Origin: Bacteroidetes bacterium UBA6221
GTDB taxonomy: Bacteria > Bacteroidota > Bacteroidia > Chitinophagales > Chitinophagaceae
Assembly: GCA_002421685.1 (NCBI GenBank)
Contig: DISB01000010.1
Coordinates: 125,324 to 189,323, forward strand
DNA: 64,000 nucleotides
Reading direction: 5' to 3'
Shown: one piece after another, positions 28,104 to 36,191 of the stretch
Layout: the number at the start of each line of letters is the position of its first letter
Position numbering within the stretch: position 1 is the first letter of the stretch
Notes under the pieces: model-generated
Database searches by the model: none
Told to the model about the DNA's origin: nothing
What the model saw: only the letters and a program-made list of their open reading frames with translations
Made by a program: the position numbers and the translations under genes

Positions 28104-29206
28104 TGAAGGTAACGATAATAGCAGGCGCCCGGCCAAACTTCCTGAAGATAGCCCCCTTGATAAAGGAGATAGAGCGGGTGCGCGATGCCGGCGCTGATAT
28201 CGGTTACAGGCTGGTACATACAGGCCAGCACTACGATGATAACCTCAGCCGCGTATTTTTCGATGAGTTGGGCATTCCCTTGCCTGATGCAAACCTTGGG
28301 GCCGGGTCGGGTACACAAGCCGTGCAGACAGCCAATATCATGATCGGCTTTGAGCAGGAGTTGTTGGAGCATCCCTGCGATATCGTTGTCGTAGTGGGAG
28401 ACGTCAATTCTACCCTGGCTTGCAGCATTGTAGCCAAGAAGTTGAATATAAAAGTGGCGCACGTTGAGGCGGGTATTCGTTCATTCGATATGTCTATGCC
28501 CGAAGAGATAAACCGAATAGTCACCGATTCCATTAGTGATTATTTTTTTACACCTACCGAAACCGCCAACGAAAACCTGATGCGCACGGGTGTGAATGCT
28601 GCGCATGTTTATTATGTAGGTAATATTATGATAGACAGCCTGTATATGAACAGGCATCGCCTGGTGGAGCCGCCGCTGGTCAGGCAGCATGGCCTCGATT
28701 TGTCTAAATGCCTGGTACTTACCCTGCACCGCCCGCACAATGCCGATGACCCGGCACGATTAAAAGGAATCCTGGAAACATTGGTAAAAAACAATCCGGG
28801 TTATCATATCATATTTCCTATACACCCCCGTACGCTCAAGTCGTTGGAAGCCTCAGGGTTTTCTCACCCGAAATTGCTGGTAACCGAGCCTTTGAGCTAC
28901 CTGTCGTTCATTTATCTCGTTAGTCATTGCAAAGCGGTAATAACAGACTCCGGCGGCATACAGGAAGAAACCACAGTGATGGGTGTGCCCTGTATCACCC
29001 TGCGTAGCAATACCGAACGTCCCGAAACCGTCACCATTGGCACCAACGAACTGGTTGGCGGTGATTTAAATAAACTGGAATCGGCTTTGAATAGTATTTT
29101 TACAGGCAGCTGGAAAGAGGGCGCCATACCCGCCTTGTGGGATGGCAAAACGGCACAGCGCGTTGTAAAAATACTACTCGATATTGGCAGGCAGGACTAC
29201 AAATGA
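28103..29206 (+). CDS. Non-hydrolysing UDP-GlcNAc 2-epimerase family (WecB/WbpI)
   Basis: 367 residues. Family motifs are in order: IIAGARPNFLKIAPLI at the N-terminus, VVGDVNSTLA near 95-105, VAHVEAGIRSFD near 120, PEEINRI directly after it, LTLHRPHN near 213, PIHPRT, and DSGGIQEE near 285. The enzyme inverts C2 of UDP-GlcNAc or of UDP-GlcNAc3NAcA to give the manno form. With the 6-dehydrogenase and WbpD-like transferase upstream and the Gfo/Idh and DegT genes just downstream, it fits a route to a ManNAc-type uronic acid. WecB and WbpI cannot be separated by eye. Confidence 0.93.
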   Translation: MKVTIIAGARPNFLKIAPLIKEIERVRDAGADIGYRLVHTGQHYDDNLSRVFFDELGIPLPDANLGAGSGTQAVQTANIMIGFEQELLEHPCDIVVVVGDVNSTLACSIVAKKLNIKVAHVEAGIRSFDMSMPEEINRIVTDSISDYFFTPTETANENLMRTGVNAAHVYYVGNIMIDSLYMNRHRLVEPPLVRQHGLDLSKCLVLTLHRPHNADDPARLKGILETLVKNNPGYHIIFPIHPRTLKSLEASGFSHPKLLVTEPLSYLSFIYLVSHCKAVITDSGGIQEETTVMGVPCITLRSNTERPETVTIGTNELVGGDLNKLESALNSIFTGSWKEGAIPALWDGKTAQRVVKILLDIGRQDYK

Positions 29207-29900
29207 TTTCCCCGTACAGGACATAATAGAATGGGATGTACTCAACTGGTCGCGGTTGATGCGTTACTGGCAGCCCGTATTGGAACAATTGCCCCGCGAC
29301 GCTAAGGTGCTGGCCATAGGCGAACGTAATGGCGGTATTTCACTCTGGCTGGCATTAATGGGTTTCCATGTTACCTGTACCGACATTACAGACGTAGCAC
29401 TTTCAGCCGGGGCCTTACACAAAAAATACAACCTCACCGGGCTGATAGACTACCGGCGCTTCGATATCGTAAACGATGCATGGCAGCCGGAACAGTTTGA
29501 CGTCATAATTGGCAAATCGGTCATTGGCGGGGTAAAACCTACCCGCGACAGGTCCTCTTCCCGCAACTTCGAAGCGCTGGAACAAGCTATGCATAATATC
29601 CACCGGCTGTTAAAGCCTGGTGGATATTTTTTTTCCGCCGAAAACCTCGAAGGGAGCGTCTTCAACCGCATAGCCCGCCGCAGGCTGAAGGGTGGTAAAG
29701 GCTGGTATTATCTGTCCCTTAAGGAACTGGATAAATTATTCACCCCTTTTCGCCTTGCTCAAACCAAAACATTTGGTATTTTACCAACCTTTTTTTCAAG
29801 TAAGGCAGTCAATTTGTTTATGTATTTTATTAACCGCTGCTTGCAACCGGTATTACCCAAAAGCAGCAAGTACATAGCATTCACGATTGCTAAAAAGTAA
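29184..29900 (+). CDS. SAM-dependent class I methyltransferase
   Basis: 238 residues from TTG, overlapping the epimerase gene by 23 bases. The SAM-binding motif I is VLAIGERNGGISLW (about 46-59), followed by CTDITD at the acidic end of strand 2. FDVIIGKSVIGGV and LLKPGGYFFSAE match motifs post-I and III. It belongs to the broad Methyltransf_11/25 group. Position inside the sugar operon suggests methylation of the glycan or its precursor, but the group also methylates other small molecules. No close named relative is recognised. Confidence 0.85.
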   Translation: MAGRTTNDFPVQDIIEWDVLNWSRLMRYWQPVLEQLPRDAKVLAIGERNGGISLWLALMGFHVTCTDITDVALSAGALHKKYNLTGLIDYRRFDIVNDAWQPEQFDVIIGKSVIGGVKPTRDRSSSRNFEALEQAMHNIHRLLKPGGYFFSAENLEGSVFNRIARRRLKGGKGWYYLSLKELDKLFTPFRLAQTKTFGILPTFFSSKAVNLFMYFINRCLQPVLPKSSKYIAFTIAKK

Positions 29901-29901
29901 T

Positions 29902-30927
29902 ATGGCAGGCTTGATAGGCGACAGGAAGATACGGTTTGTAGTGCTTGGGTTGGGACATATAGGAACCCGTCATGCTGATATGATAGCAGCCAACTCCGGG
30001 TGCGAGCTGGTAGCTGTCATTGATTGCGATTCCTCTCTTCTCCCAAAAGCGGCTGGTTACACGGTGCCATTTTTCACGTCGTTAGAAGAATTCCTGCTAT
30101 CCGGTACCCTGGCAGACGTAGTGTGCATAGCTACGCCAAACGGGTTGCATGCCACGCAGGCCATCCGTTGCCTGGATGCAGGCTTTCATGTGGTCATCGA
30201 AAAACCTATGGCGTTGACCACTTCAGATTGCAGGGCCATTCTCGATTGTGCCAATGCTAACAACAAGCATGTGTTTGGCGTCATGCAAAACCGTTATTCT
30301 CCGGCTATGCAATGGCTGAAGGGGTTAATGCACGAGGGCAGGCTCGGCGATATATATATGGTAGATGTACATTGCTACTGGAACCGTGACGAACGCTACT
30401 ATACCGGCAATACATGGCACGGTACGACTGCTCTCGACGGGGGTACTTTATTCACCCAATTCAGCCATTACGTTGATTTATTATACTGGCTCTTTGGAGA
30501 TGTTGATAATATTTCAGCCCGCTTTGCCAACAACAATCATGCAGGCATGATTGATTTCGAAGACAGCGCTTCTGTCAGTTTCAATTTTATAGCCGGCGGC
30601 ATGGGCTCGCTCAGCTACTCTACCTCTGTGTGGGATAAAAATATGGAGAGCACCATGGTGATAGTAGCGCAGCACGGCACGGTGAAAATTGGCGGCCAGT
30701 ACATGGACAAATTAGAATATTGCCACATAAAAGGCTATGAATTAAATGAAAGTATATCTTCGCCTGTTGAGCAGGTGGCAGGGTATACGGGCGCCAGGGC
30801 CAACCATCATTTCGTGATACAGAACGTGGTGGATGTGCTGCAGGGCCGTTCCGAAATAACGACCAACGCTCGCGAAGGAACTAAAGTAGTGGATATAATA
30901 GAACGTATATACGCCCTAAAGAATTAA
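29902..30927 (+). CDS. Gfo/Idh/MocA oxidoreductase, WbpB-like
   Basis: 341 residues. A TTG start at 29887 is open, but the ATG at 29902 follows the previous stop by one base and leads directly into the Rossmann strand RFVVLGLGHIGTRHAD. IEKPMALT near 97-104 carries the conserved Lys of the EKP motif. Next come YWNRDERYY and LDGGTLFTQFSHYVD, a pattern seen in WbpB-type enzymes of surface-polysaccharide loci. WbpB oxidises UDP-GlcNAcA at C3 with NAD before amination. The DegT aminotransferase gene starts two bases after its stop, matching the coupled WbpB-WbpE arrangement. Confidence 0.88.
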   Translation: MAGLIGDRKIRFVVLGLGHIGTRHADMIAANSGCELVAVIDCDSSLLPKAAGYTVPFFTSLEEFLLSGTLADVVCIATPNGLHATQAIRCLDAGFHVVIEKPMALTTSDCRAILDCANANNKHVFGVMQNRYSPAMQWLKGLMHEGRLGDIYMVDVHCYWNRDERYYTGNTWHGTTALDGGTLFTQFSHYVDLLYWLFGDVDNISARFANNNHAGMIDFEDSASVSFNFIAGGMGSLSYSTSVWDKNMESTMVIVAQHGTVKIGGQYMDKLEYCHIKGYELNESISSPVEQVAGYTGARANHHFVIQNVVDVLQGRSEITTNAREGTKVVDIIERIYALKN

Positions 30928-30928
30928 G

Positions 30929-32146
30929 ATGCGAAAGATCGATTTTGCGCCGCCATATATTGATGAAGATGTGATTGCGGCTGTGACGGAAACGCTGAGA
31001 TCAGGCTGGATTACCTCCGGCCCCAAAGTGCGCGAGCTGGAAGAACTTACCGCCGCCCAGTTCGGCCTCGAAAAAACCGTCTGCACCAATTCATGGTCTT
31101 CAGGTGCAGCACTGGTTTTTAAATGGCTGGGCATCGGGCCCGGCGATGAAGTGATCGTACCCGCATATACTTTTGCCGCCACGGCATTGAGTGTGCTGCA
31201 TACAGGTGCTAAACCTGTGATGGTGGACGTGCAGGATGATTTTAACATCGACCCCGAAAAAATAAAGCAGGCAATTACACCGCGTACCAAAGCTATATTA
31301 TGCGTCGATATAGGTGGCTGGCCTTGCGACTACGATGCTATCAACCCGGTCGCCGCTTCTCCGGAGGTAATAAAAAATTTCCAGCCGTCCAATGAGGTGC
31401 AGCAAAAGTTTGGCCGCCCTGTGGTAATTGCCGATGCAGCGCATTCTATTGGCGCCATATACAACGGGCGCCCAGCCGTGCAGTTTGCAGATATCTCCAT
31501 TATATCCATGCACAGCGTAAAGAACGTTACCACGGCGGAAGGTGGTATCATTTGTCTGAACCTGCCCGGGCCTTTCAGCAACCAGGATGTGTACAAATGG
31601 CTGAAACTGAATTCTATGAACGGCCAGGATCGCGACGCATTCGCAAAAAAGAAGACAGGTAGCTGGCGCTATGATATTGTTACCGATGGTATCAAAGCCA
31701 ACCTTACAGATGTATGCGCCGCCATTGGTTTGGCCCAGCTACGCAAGTACCCTGATTTTATGCTGCCCGAAAGACGCCGGGTGTACGACCATTATACCAA
31801 TTTTTTTAAAAAGCGGGAATGGGCTGTTATTCCGCCCGGCTACAACAACGATAGGGCTTCCTCACACTACCTCTACCAGTTACGCATCAGGAATATTACT
31901 GAAGACCAGCGCGATGCCATTATCGAACATATCATGGCTTCGGGTGTGAGTGTAAATGTCCATTTTCTCCCGTTGCCCATGCTTTCTGTCTACAAAGAGC
32001 GTGGTTATAAAACAGAAGATTATCCCAATACGTATAAGAATTACGCCTGCGAAATTTCGCTGCCCATATATGTACAGCTTACAGACGACGACTGCGCCTA
32101 TGTTGAGGAACAGGTAGAAAAAGCGTACATTGAGGTGGTTTCATGA
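30929..32146 (+). CDS. DegT/DnrJ/EryC1/StrS aminotransferase
   Basis: 405 residues. PLP-enzyme motifs: SGWITSGPKVREL near 29-41, GPGDEVIVPAYTF near 72-84, VIADAAHSIGA near 167-177, and SMHSVKNVTTAEGG near 193-206, in which the Lys forms the Schiff base. KANLTDVCAAIGLAQL and VNVHFLPLPML lie further on. The motif wording (WITSGPK, KNVTTAEGG) resembles ArnB/PglE 4-aminotransferases more than WbpE 3-aminotransferases. Position after the WbpB-like gene suggests a 3-amino role, whereas the neighbouring phosphoglycosyl transferase and WbpM-like gene suggest a 4-amino-6-deoxy sugar. Both remain open. Confidence 0.9.
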   Translation: MRKIDFAPPYIDEDVIAAVTETLRSGWITSGPKVRELEELTAAQFGLEKTVCTNSWSSGAALVFKWLGIGPGDEVIVPAYTFAATALSVLHTGAKPVMVDVQDDFNIDPEKIKQAITPRTKAILCVDIGGWPCDYDAINPVAASPEVIKNFQPSNEVQQKFGRPVVIADAAHSIGAIYNGRPAVQFADISIISMHSVKNVTTAEGGIICLNLPGPFSNQDVYKWLKLNSMNGQDRDAFAKKKTGSWRYDIVTDGIKANLTDVCAAIGLAQLRKYPDFMLPERRRVYDHYTNFFKKREWAVIPPGYNNDRASSHYLYQLRIRNITEDQRDAIIEHIMASGVSVNVHFLPLPMLSVYKERGYKTEDYPNTYKNYACEISLPIYVQLTDDDCAYVEEQVEKAYIEVVS

Positions 32147-32733
32147 AAAGGTTGTTCGATGTCCTGTTTTCCTTGTCAGGATTGACTATACTAAGTCCGC
32201 TTATCTTATATATCGCTATCCGTATTAAGGCGGATACACCGGGCAATGTCTTTTACAAACAGAAACGTGTAGGAAAAAATGGGGCAGAGTTCTACCTGTA
32301 CAAGTTTCGCACCATGCGTGCCAATTCCGACAAAGTAGACTTGCTTACCTACGGTGGCGACGACCCTCGTATCACAAGGTTCGGCTCCTTTCTCAGGAAG
32401 TATAAACTGGACGAACTTCCCCAGCTATTTAATGTATTAAAGGGCGATATGAGCATTGTAGGCCCCCGCCCCGAAGTAAAACGCTATGTGGACCTGTATA
32501 CCCCGGAACAGCGGAAGATATTAAATGTGCGGCCCGGGATAACAGACATTGCTTCTATTAAATTTATAGATGAAAATAACCTGCTGGCTGCCCAGGCCGA
32601 ACCCGAAAAATTCTATATTGAGCACGTCATGCCCGAAAAAATAAAATTGAACCAGGCATTTATCTCGTCCCCTTCTTTGTACAATTACCTGCGCATTATA
32701 GCACTTACCATAAAAAAAATAGCCACACGTTAG
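32143..32733 (+). CDS. Initiating phosphoglycosyl transferase (PglC-like, short form)
   Basis: 196 residues, the minimal monotopic form of the bacterial sugar transferase family. The start KRLFDVLFSLSGLTILSPL forms the re-entrant membrane helix with the Pro-containing kink. QKRVGKNG, YKFRTM, LRKYKLDELPQL with the catalytic Asp-Glu pair, and NVLKGDMSIVGPRPE follow. It transfers a sugar phosphate from a UDP sugar to undecaprenyl phosphate and starts each repeat unit. It overlaps the aminotransferase gene by four bases (ATGA) and is the last forward gene of the operon. Confidence 0.95.
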   Translation: MKRLFDVLFSLSGLTILSPLILYIAIRIKADTPGNVFYKQKRVGKNGAEFYLYKFRTMRANSDKVDLLTYGGDDPRITRFGSFLRKYKLDELPQLFNVLKGDMSIVGPRPEVKRYVDLYTPEQRKILNVRPGITDIASIKFIDENNLLAAQAEPEKFYIEHVMPEKIKLNQAFISSPSLYNYLRIIALTIKKIATR

Positions 32734-32740
32734 TGCGGCT
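32721..32740. terminator. Weak hairpin between convergent genes
   Basis: The ends of 32721-32740 pair as an eight-base stem with one mismatch and a four-base loop. The stem overlaps the last codons of the phosphoglycosyl transferase gene. A five-T run follows only 16 bases later (32757-32761). Only 30 bases separate this gene from the convergent dehydratase gene, so a bidirectional stop would be expected here, but this structure is not a convincing intrinsic terminator. Confidence 0.25.
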
Positions 32741-32763
32741 ACTGTAGTATCAATCATTTTTGC

Positions 32764-34701
32764 CTATTCCTGTGTCAGCTTTTTATCCACTGAGTTGTTG
32801 CTGTTCTGGTAGGCAGCATTGTTGCTGGTGTATTCCGGCACCAGGTCTTTGATAAGGCCCACTGTTTCCAGCGTATAATGCTGTTTTGCGCTGGCAATCA
32901 GTTTATCCACCTTCGCGCGCACCACATCATAGTCATACTCAGCCACCTTGGCTATCATTATCTTGTCGTGGTAAGTAGGCATCACGTTTTCCGAATCGTT
33001 CAGCAATTCCTCATATAGCTTTTCACCGGGGCGCAGTCCTGTATATTCTATTTTAATGTCTACATCGGGTTCTTTACCCGCCAGTTTGATGATACGACGG
33101 GCAAGGTCTACTATCTTCACAGGATTGCCCATATCAAACACAAATATCTCGCTGCCCTGGCCCATTACCCCGGCCTCAATTACCAACTGGCATGCTTCCG
33201 GTATGGTCATGAAAAAACGGGTGATCTCAGGATGGGTAACGGTTATCGGCCCACCTTTGTCCAATTGCTTTTTGAACCTTGGTATCACCGACCCGTTAGA
33301 GCCCAGCACATTACCAAAACGTGTTGTAACGAATTTGGTAATGCCATTTTTGCCGGTGGTTTCTTTCTCTTTTAGCAGGTCTTTGTAGAAGCTCTGGGTG
33401 AATATTTCGGCGATACGCTTTGTGGCGCCCATTATATTGGTGGGGTTCACCGCCTTGTCGGTCGATACCATTACAAATTTCTCCACACCGTTGGCAACTG
33501 CCAGCTCTGCAAGGTTTTTGGTGCCCAGTACATTGTTCAGCACGGCGATAGACGGGTTATCCTCCATCAGCGGTACGTGTTTGTATGCCGCGGCATGGAA
33601 TACCACTTCGGGATTATATATCTCAAACAGGTGCTCCATCCTTATTTTGTCGGTTATATCGCCGAGGTAAGATTTTATGGGGGCGTGCTTATAGTTTTCC
33701 AGTATCTCCAGGTACAGGTCGTGCATAGGGGTTTCGGCCTTGTCGCAGAGTATGATGAGCGAAGGCTTATAATTGATAAGCTGCCTTACAAGCTCGCTGC
33801 CTATTGAGCCCGCTGCGCCCGTTACCAGTATCTTTTTGCCTTTCAGCTCAAAATGTATCTTATCGTTGTGTATTTTAATTACTTCGCGCTCCAGCAGGTC
33901 TTCTATCTTGATGTCCTTTAATTGCTGCGCGCCCAGTTGTCCGTTCAGCCATTCGCGTATTGGCGGCACCTGCTGCACTTTCATGCCATATTTCAGCCCG
34001 GCATCCACCAGGTGCACCAGTTGCTCTTTCGATATGTTCCGGTTGGCAATGATGAGTAACTCTACCCCTTCTTCCTTCAGCCGTTGAAAGCTGTTGTCAT
34101 CTGTATTGTAGATGGGTATGTTCTCCATCAGCTTCCCGCTTTTACTCAGTACATCGTCTATAAAAGCAACGACGTGTATATTACTGCTGGGGAAGTTGTT
34201 GATTACTTTTTTTGTCTGCAGCCCATATTCGCCGGTATCAAACACTGCGGCTTTTACCTTTACGGTTTCGTTTTGCGTGGCTTTATAATAATTGAAAGTA
34301 TAACGTACCAGCAGCCTGTAGGTGATCAGTACAAAGTTGGTGATAAAGAAGTTGATAACAACTACCGACGTAGGGAACAGGTTCATATCCCCCGCAAAAA
34401 AGTTTACGCCGAAGTTAATAGAGAAATAAAAAATCGCGGCGATTGAGTTTACTATCAGCAGCCTGAAAGTATCCTCGATGTTGGTGTACCTGATGATGCC
34501 CGCGTAGCTCTTCAACAAGTAAAAAAGAATACCATTCAGCAGCAGCGACGCGATAAGGATAAAGGATATATCGTACCGGGCTACTTCTTCCAGGTTAAAG
34601 TTGAACCGTAAGATAAATGAGAAGAAAATGCAAAGCTGTATACAGGCAAGGTCCAGCAAGAAAATAAACCAGCGCGGCAGGATGCGTATTTTATATTGCA
34701 T
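32764..34701 (-). CDS. WbpM/FlaA1-type membrane UDP-HexNAc 4,6-dehydratase
   Basis: 645 residues, the long membrane form. Four hydrophobic segments fill residues about 10-130. A CoA-binding-like domain (AVFDTGEYGLQTKKVI) follows. From about 288 comes an SDR domain with the NAD motif VTGAAGSIGSE, HAAAYKHVPLME, and VSTDKAVNPTNIMGATKR, in which Met replaces the usual catalytic Tyr, as is normal for WbpM. The enzyme makes UDP-2-acetamido-4-keto-6-deoxy-hexoses, precursors of QuiNAc, FucNAc and bacillosamine. It is transcribed towards the EPS operon and is separated from it by only 30 bases, so it closes the locus while being independently promoted. Confidence 0.95.
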   Translation of the reverse strand: MQYKIRILPRWFIFLLDLACIQLCIFFSFILRFNFNLEEVARYDISFILIASLLLNGILFYLLKSYAGIIRYTNIEDTFRLLIVNSIAAIFYFSINFGVNFFAGDMNLFPTSVVVINFFITNFVLITYRLLVRYTFNYYKATQNETVKVKAAVFDTGEYGLQTKKVINNFPSSNIHVVAFIDDVLSKSGKLMENIPIYNTDDNSFQRLKEEGVELLIIANRNISKEQLVHLVDAGLKYGMKVQQVPPIREWLNGQLGAQQLKDIKIEDLLEREVIKIHNDKIHFELKGKKILVTGAAGSIGSELVRQLINYKPSLIILCDKAETPMHDLYLEILENYKHAPIKSYLGDITDKIRMEHLFEIYNPEVVFHAAAYKHVPLMEDNPSIAVLNNVLGTKNLAELAVANGVEKFVMVSTDKAVNPTNIMGATKRIAEIFTQSFYKDLLKEKETTGKNGITKFVTTRFGNVLGSNGSVIPRFKKQLDKGGPITVTHPEITRFFMTIPEACQLVIEAGVMGQGSEIFVFDMGNPVKIVDLARRIIKLAGKEPDVDIKIEYTGLRPGEKLYEELLNDSENVMPTYHDKIMIAKVAEYDYDVVRAKVDKLIASAKQHYTLETVGLIKDLVPEYTSNNAAYQNSNNSVDKKLTQE

Positions 34702-35024
34702 ATCTTTCGTTTGTTCTAGTGATATCGGTTACTGAAACAATGAATTATATACAGTAACAAATATCATATCATAACCTCGTTTCGTCTCCCTTTGTCCGCT
34801 GCAAAGCTAATAAATACAATATGTTTTATCGCATATTTTATTATCTATTTATGCTGCAGAGCCAAACATTAATCACAAAAACATGTCTTTCATTCAAAAA
34901 CATATATAAATATGACAGATTTTACAGATGCTTAATAATTTATTGACACTAAGAAAATACCGTGCCATCTTTTATATTTTTGCCGTTTAACGGTTTGTTT
35001 TTCAAGGGTATCAATCATTAGTGT
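34702..35024. promoter_or_regulatory. Divergent AT-rich promoter region
   Basis: These 323 bases separate the dehydratase gene (reverse) from the Hpt gene (forward) and hold no convincing ORF. On the forward strand TATTTTTG at 34975-34982 matches the -7 element, 42 bases ahead of the Hpt ATG. On the reverse strand TAGCTTTG (34809 to 34802) matches it too and would give the dehydratase a leader of about 95 bases. Neither has a clear -33 partner at the usual distance. The short direct repeat aaaaacat occurs twice between 34870 and 34910; no further structure is evident. Confidence 0.4.
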
Positions 35025-35408
35025 ATGGATGAACAATTAGTTGATTTTAGTGTGCTCGAAGAATTGTCAGGTGGCGACCCGAAATATAAATACGAATTAT
35101 TGGAAATTTTTCTCAGCACAGTGGGTGCAGGCTTGCAAAACCTGCAGCAATTGACGGCTGAAGGCATCAACTATGACGCCATATACAAGCAGGCCCATGC
35201 GCTCAAATCCAGCGCGGGTATAGTGAAGGTAAAGGATATGTACGACCGGTTGGTAAAAGTGGAAGAAATGGGCAGAGCCATCACCGAAGCCCGCACTACC
35301 GCCGGCAAAGAAGAAATTGCCGGGTTGATAAAATTGATGGTTGCCACTTACGATAATGCCCGCCCGCAACTGGTAGCCGAATACGAAAAGTACAAGCCGG
35401 CATCCTGA
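35025..35408 (+). CDS. Orphan histidine phosphotransfer (Hpt) protein
   Basis: 127 residues predicted as an all-helical bundle. The phosphoacceptor motif AHALKSSAG places His58 in the canonical Hpt context. A helical hairpin follows (MYDRLVKVEEMGRA) with the usual spacing. Hpt domains pass phosphate between receiver domains of hybrid kinases and response regulators. No kinase or receiver gene is adjacent, so its partners are elsewhere. Its stop shares bases with the ATG of the next gene (TGATG), so the three small genes here form one transcription unit. Confidence 0.88.
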   Translation: MDEQLVDFSVLEELSGGDPKYKYELLEIFLSTVGAGLQNLQQLTAEGINYDAIYKQAHALKSSAGIVKVKDMYDRLVKVEEMGRAITEARTTAGKEEIAGLIKLMVATYDNARPQLVAEYEKYKPAS

Positions 35409-35725
35409 TGGTCCCGACCGTAGCCGATACCAGTTGGGTTGAGCGCCACTTGCTCACCTGCCCGTCCAAAAAAATGTTTTACCTGGACTGTCCCGGCTGC
35501 GGGCTGCAGCGTTCTATACTTGCCCTGTTTCGTGGCGACCTGGCCACTTCCTGGCAGTTGTACCCGCCCACGCTATTTATATTGGCTACCATGGCGTTTC
35601 TCGTTCTTCATCTCGTCTTTGGCCTCAGGCAAGGTGCTTATATTCTGAAAATATTGTTTATTATTACGGTAGCTGTAATGGCAATTAACTATATTTATAA
35701 AATTATAGACCATCAACTGGTATGA
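35408..35725 (+). CDS. DUF2752 small membrane protein
   Basis: 105 residues. The motif LDCPGCGLQRS near residues 25-35 is the hallmark of the DUF2752 family, followed by two hydrophobic helices (about 50-72 and 80-100). The Cys-x-x-Cys pair could bind metal or be redox active; the family's function is not established. It is translationally coupled to the Hpt gene upstream and overlaps the next gene by four bases (ATGA). Confidence 0.85.
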   Translation: MVPTVADTSWVERHLLTCPSKKMFYLDCPGCGLQRSILALFRGDLATSWQLYPPTLFILATMAFLVLHLVFGLRQGAYILKILFIITVAVMAINYIYKIIDHQLV

Positions 35726-36084
35726 CAGATTACACCCAACCGCAGCAGGATTTTAACAGGCCGCAGGTAGCGCTGCCCAATGCGACGGCCGTATTGATAT
35801 TAGGTATTATAGGCATTGTCACCTGTTGCTGCTATGGCGGAGGCGCCATACTCAGTATCATTGCATTGGTATTGGCCTCCAAAGACATGAAGCTATACAA
35901 GGCGAACCCCTATATGTACACAAAAGGCTCGTACAATAACCTGAATGCCGGCCGCATTTGCGCTATTATTGCTTTGGCATTTTCAGTATTATACATCGTT
36001 ATGATGATCATAATTGTTGGCACGGTGGGCTGGGAAGCACTGAACGATCCCGAAGCTATGCGTGAGGCATTTGAGAATATGTAA
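35722..36084 (+). CDS. CCC-motif (DUF4190-like) membrane protein
   Basis: 120 residues. A proline- and glutamine-containing polar head (about 1-20) is followed by a membrane helix running into the triple cysteine IVTCCCYGGGAILSIIAL, then an amphipathic basic loop and a second helix (ICAIIALAFSVLYIVMMIIIV). This layout matches small membrane proteins annotated as CCC-motif or DUF4190-like in Bacteroidota. Function is unknown. It ends the Hpt-DUF2752 unit, and terminator-like hairpins follow within 80 bases. Confidence 0.8.
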   Translation: MTDYTQPQQDFNRPQVALPNATAVLILGIIGIVTCCCYGGGAILSIIALVLASKDMKLYKANPYMYTKGSYNNLNAGRICAIIALAFSVLYIVMMIIIVGTVGWEALNDPEAMREAFENM

Positions 36085-36110
36085 ACTGCAGTTTTTCTAC
36101 TGGATATAAC

Positions 36111-36133
36111 GCGAGGGGTTTGTCCCGCTTTTT
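36111..36133 (+). terminator. Terminator-like hairpin 1
   Basis: Bases 36111-36128 form a short G/C stem (gcg..gg against cc..cgc) with one bulged A and a small loop, followed at once by a five-T run (36129-36133). It stands 27 bases after the CCC-motif gene and would end the Hpt operon, with the stronger hairpin 50 bases on as a backup. Confidence 0.45.
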
Positions 36134-36160
36134 ATTCCTACATCGATAGAACTTCTATAT

Positions 36161-36190
36161 AGCCACGCCCCCAAAGCGTGGCTTTTTCTT
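36161..36190 (+). terminator. Rho-independent terminator
   Basis: A perfect eight-base stem, agccacgc (36161-36168) with gcgtggct (36176-36183), encloses a seven-base loop and runs into a T-tract (36183-36187). This is the clearest intrinsic terminator in the window and ends the Hpt-DUF2752-CCC operon. Confidence 0.85.
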
Positions 36191-36191
36191 A

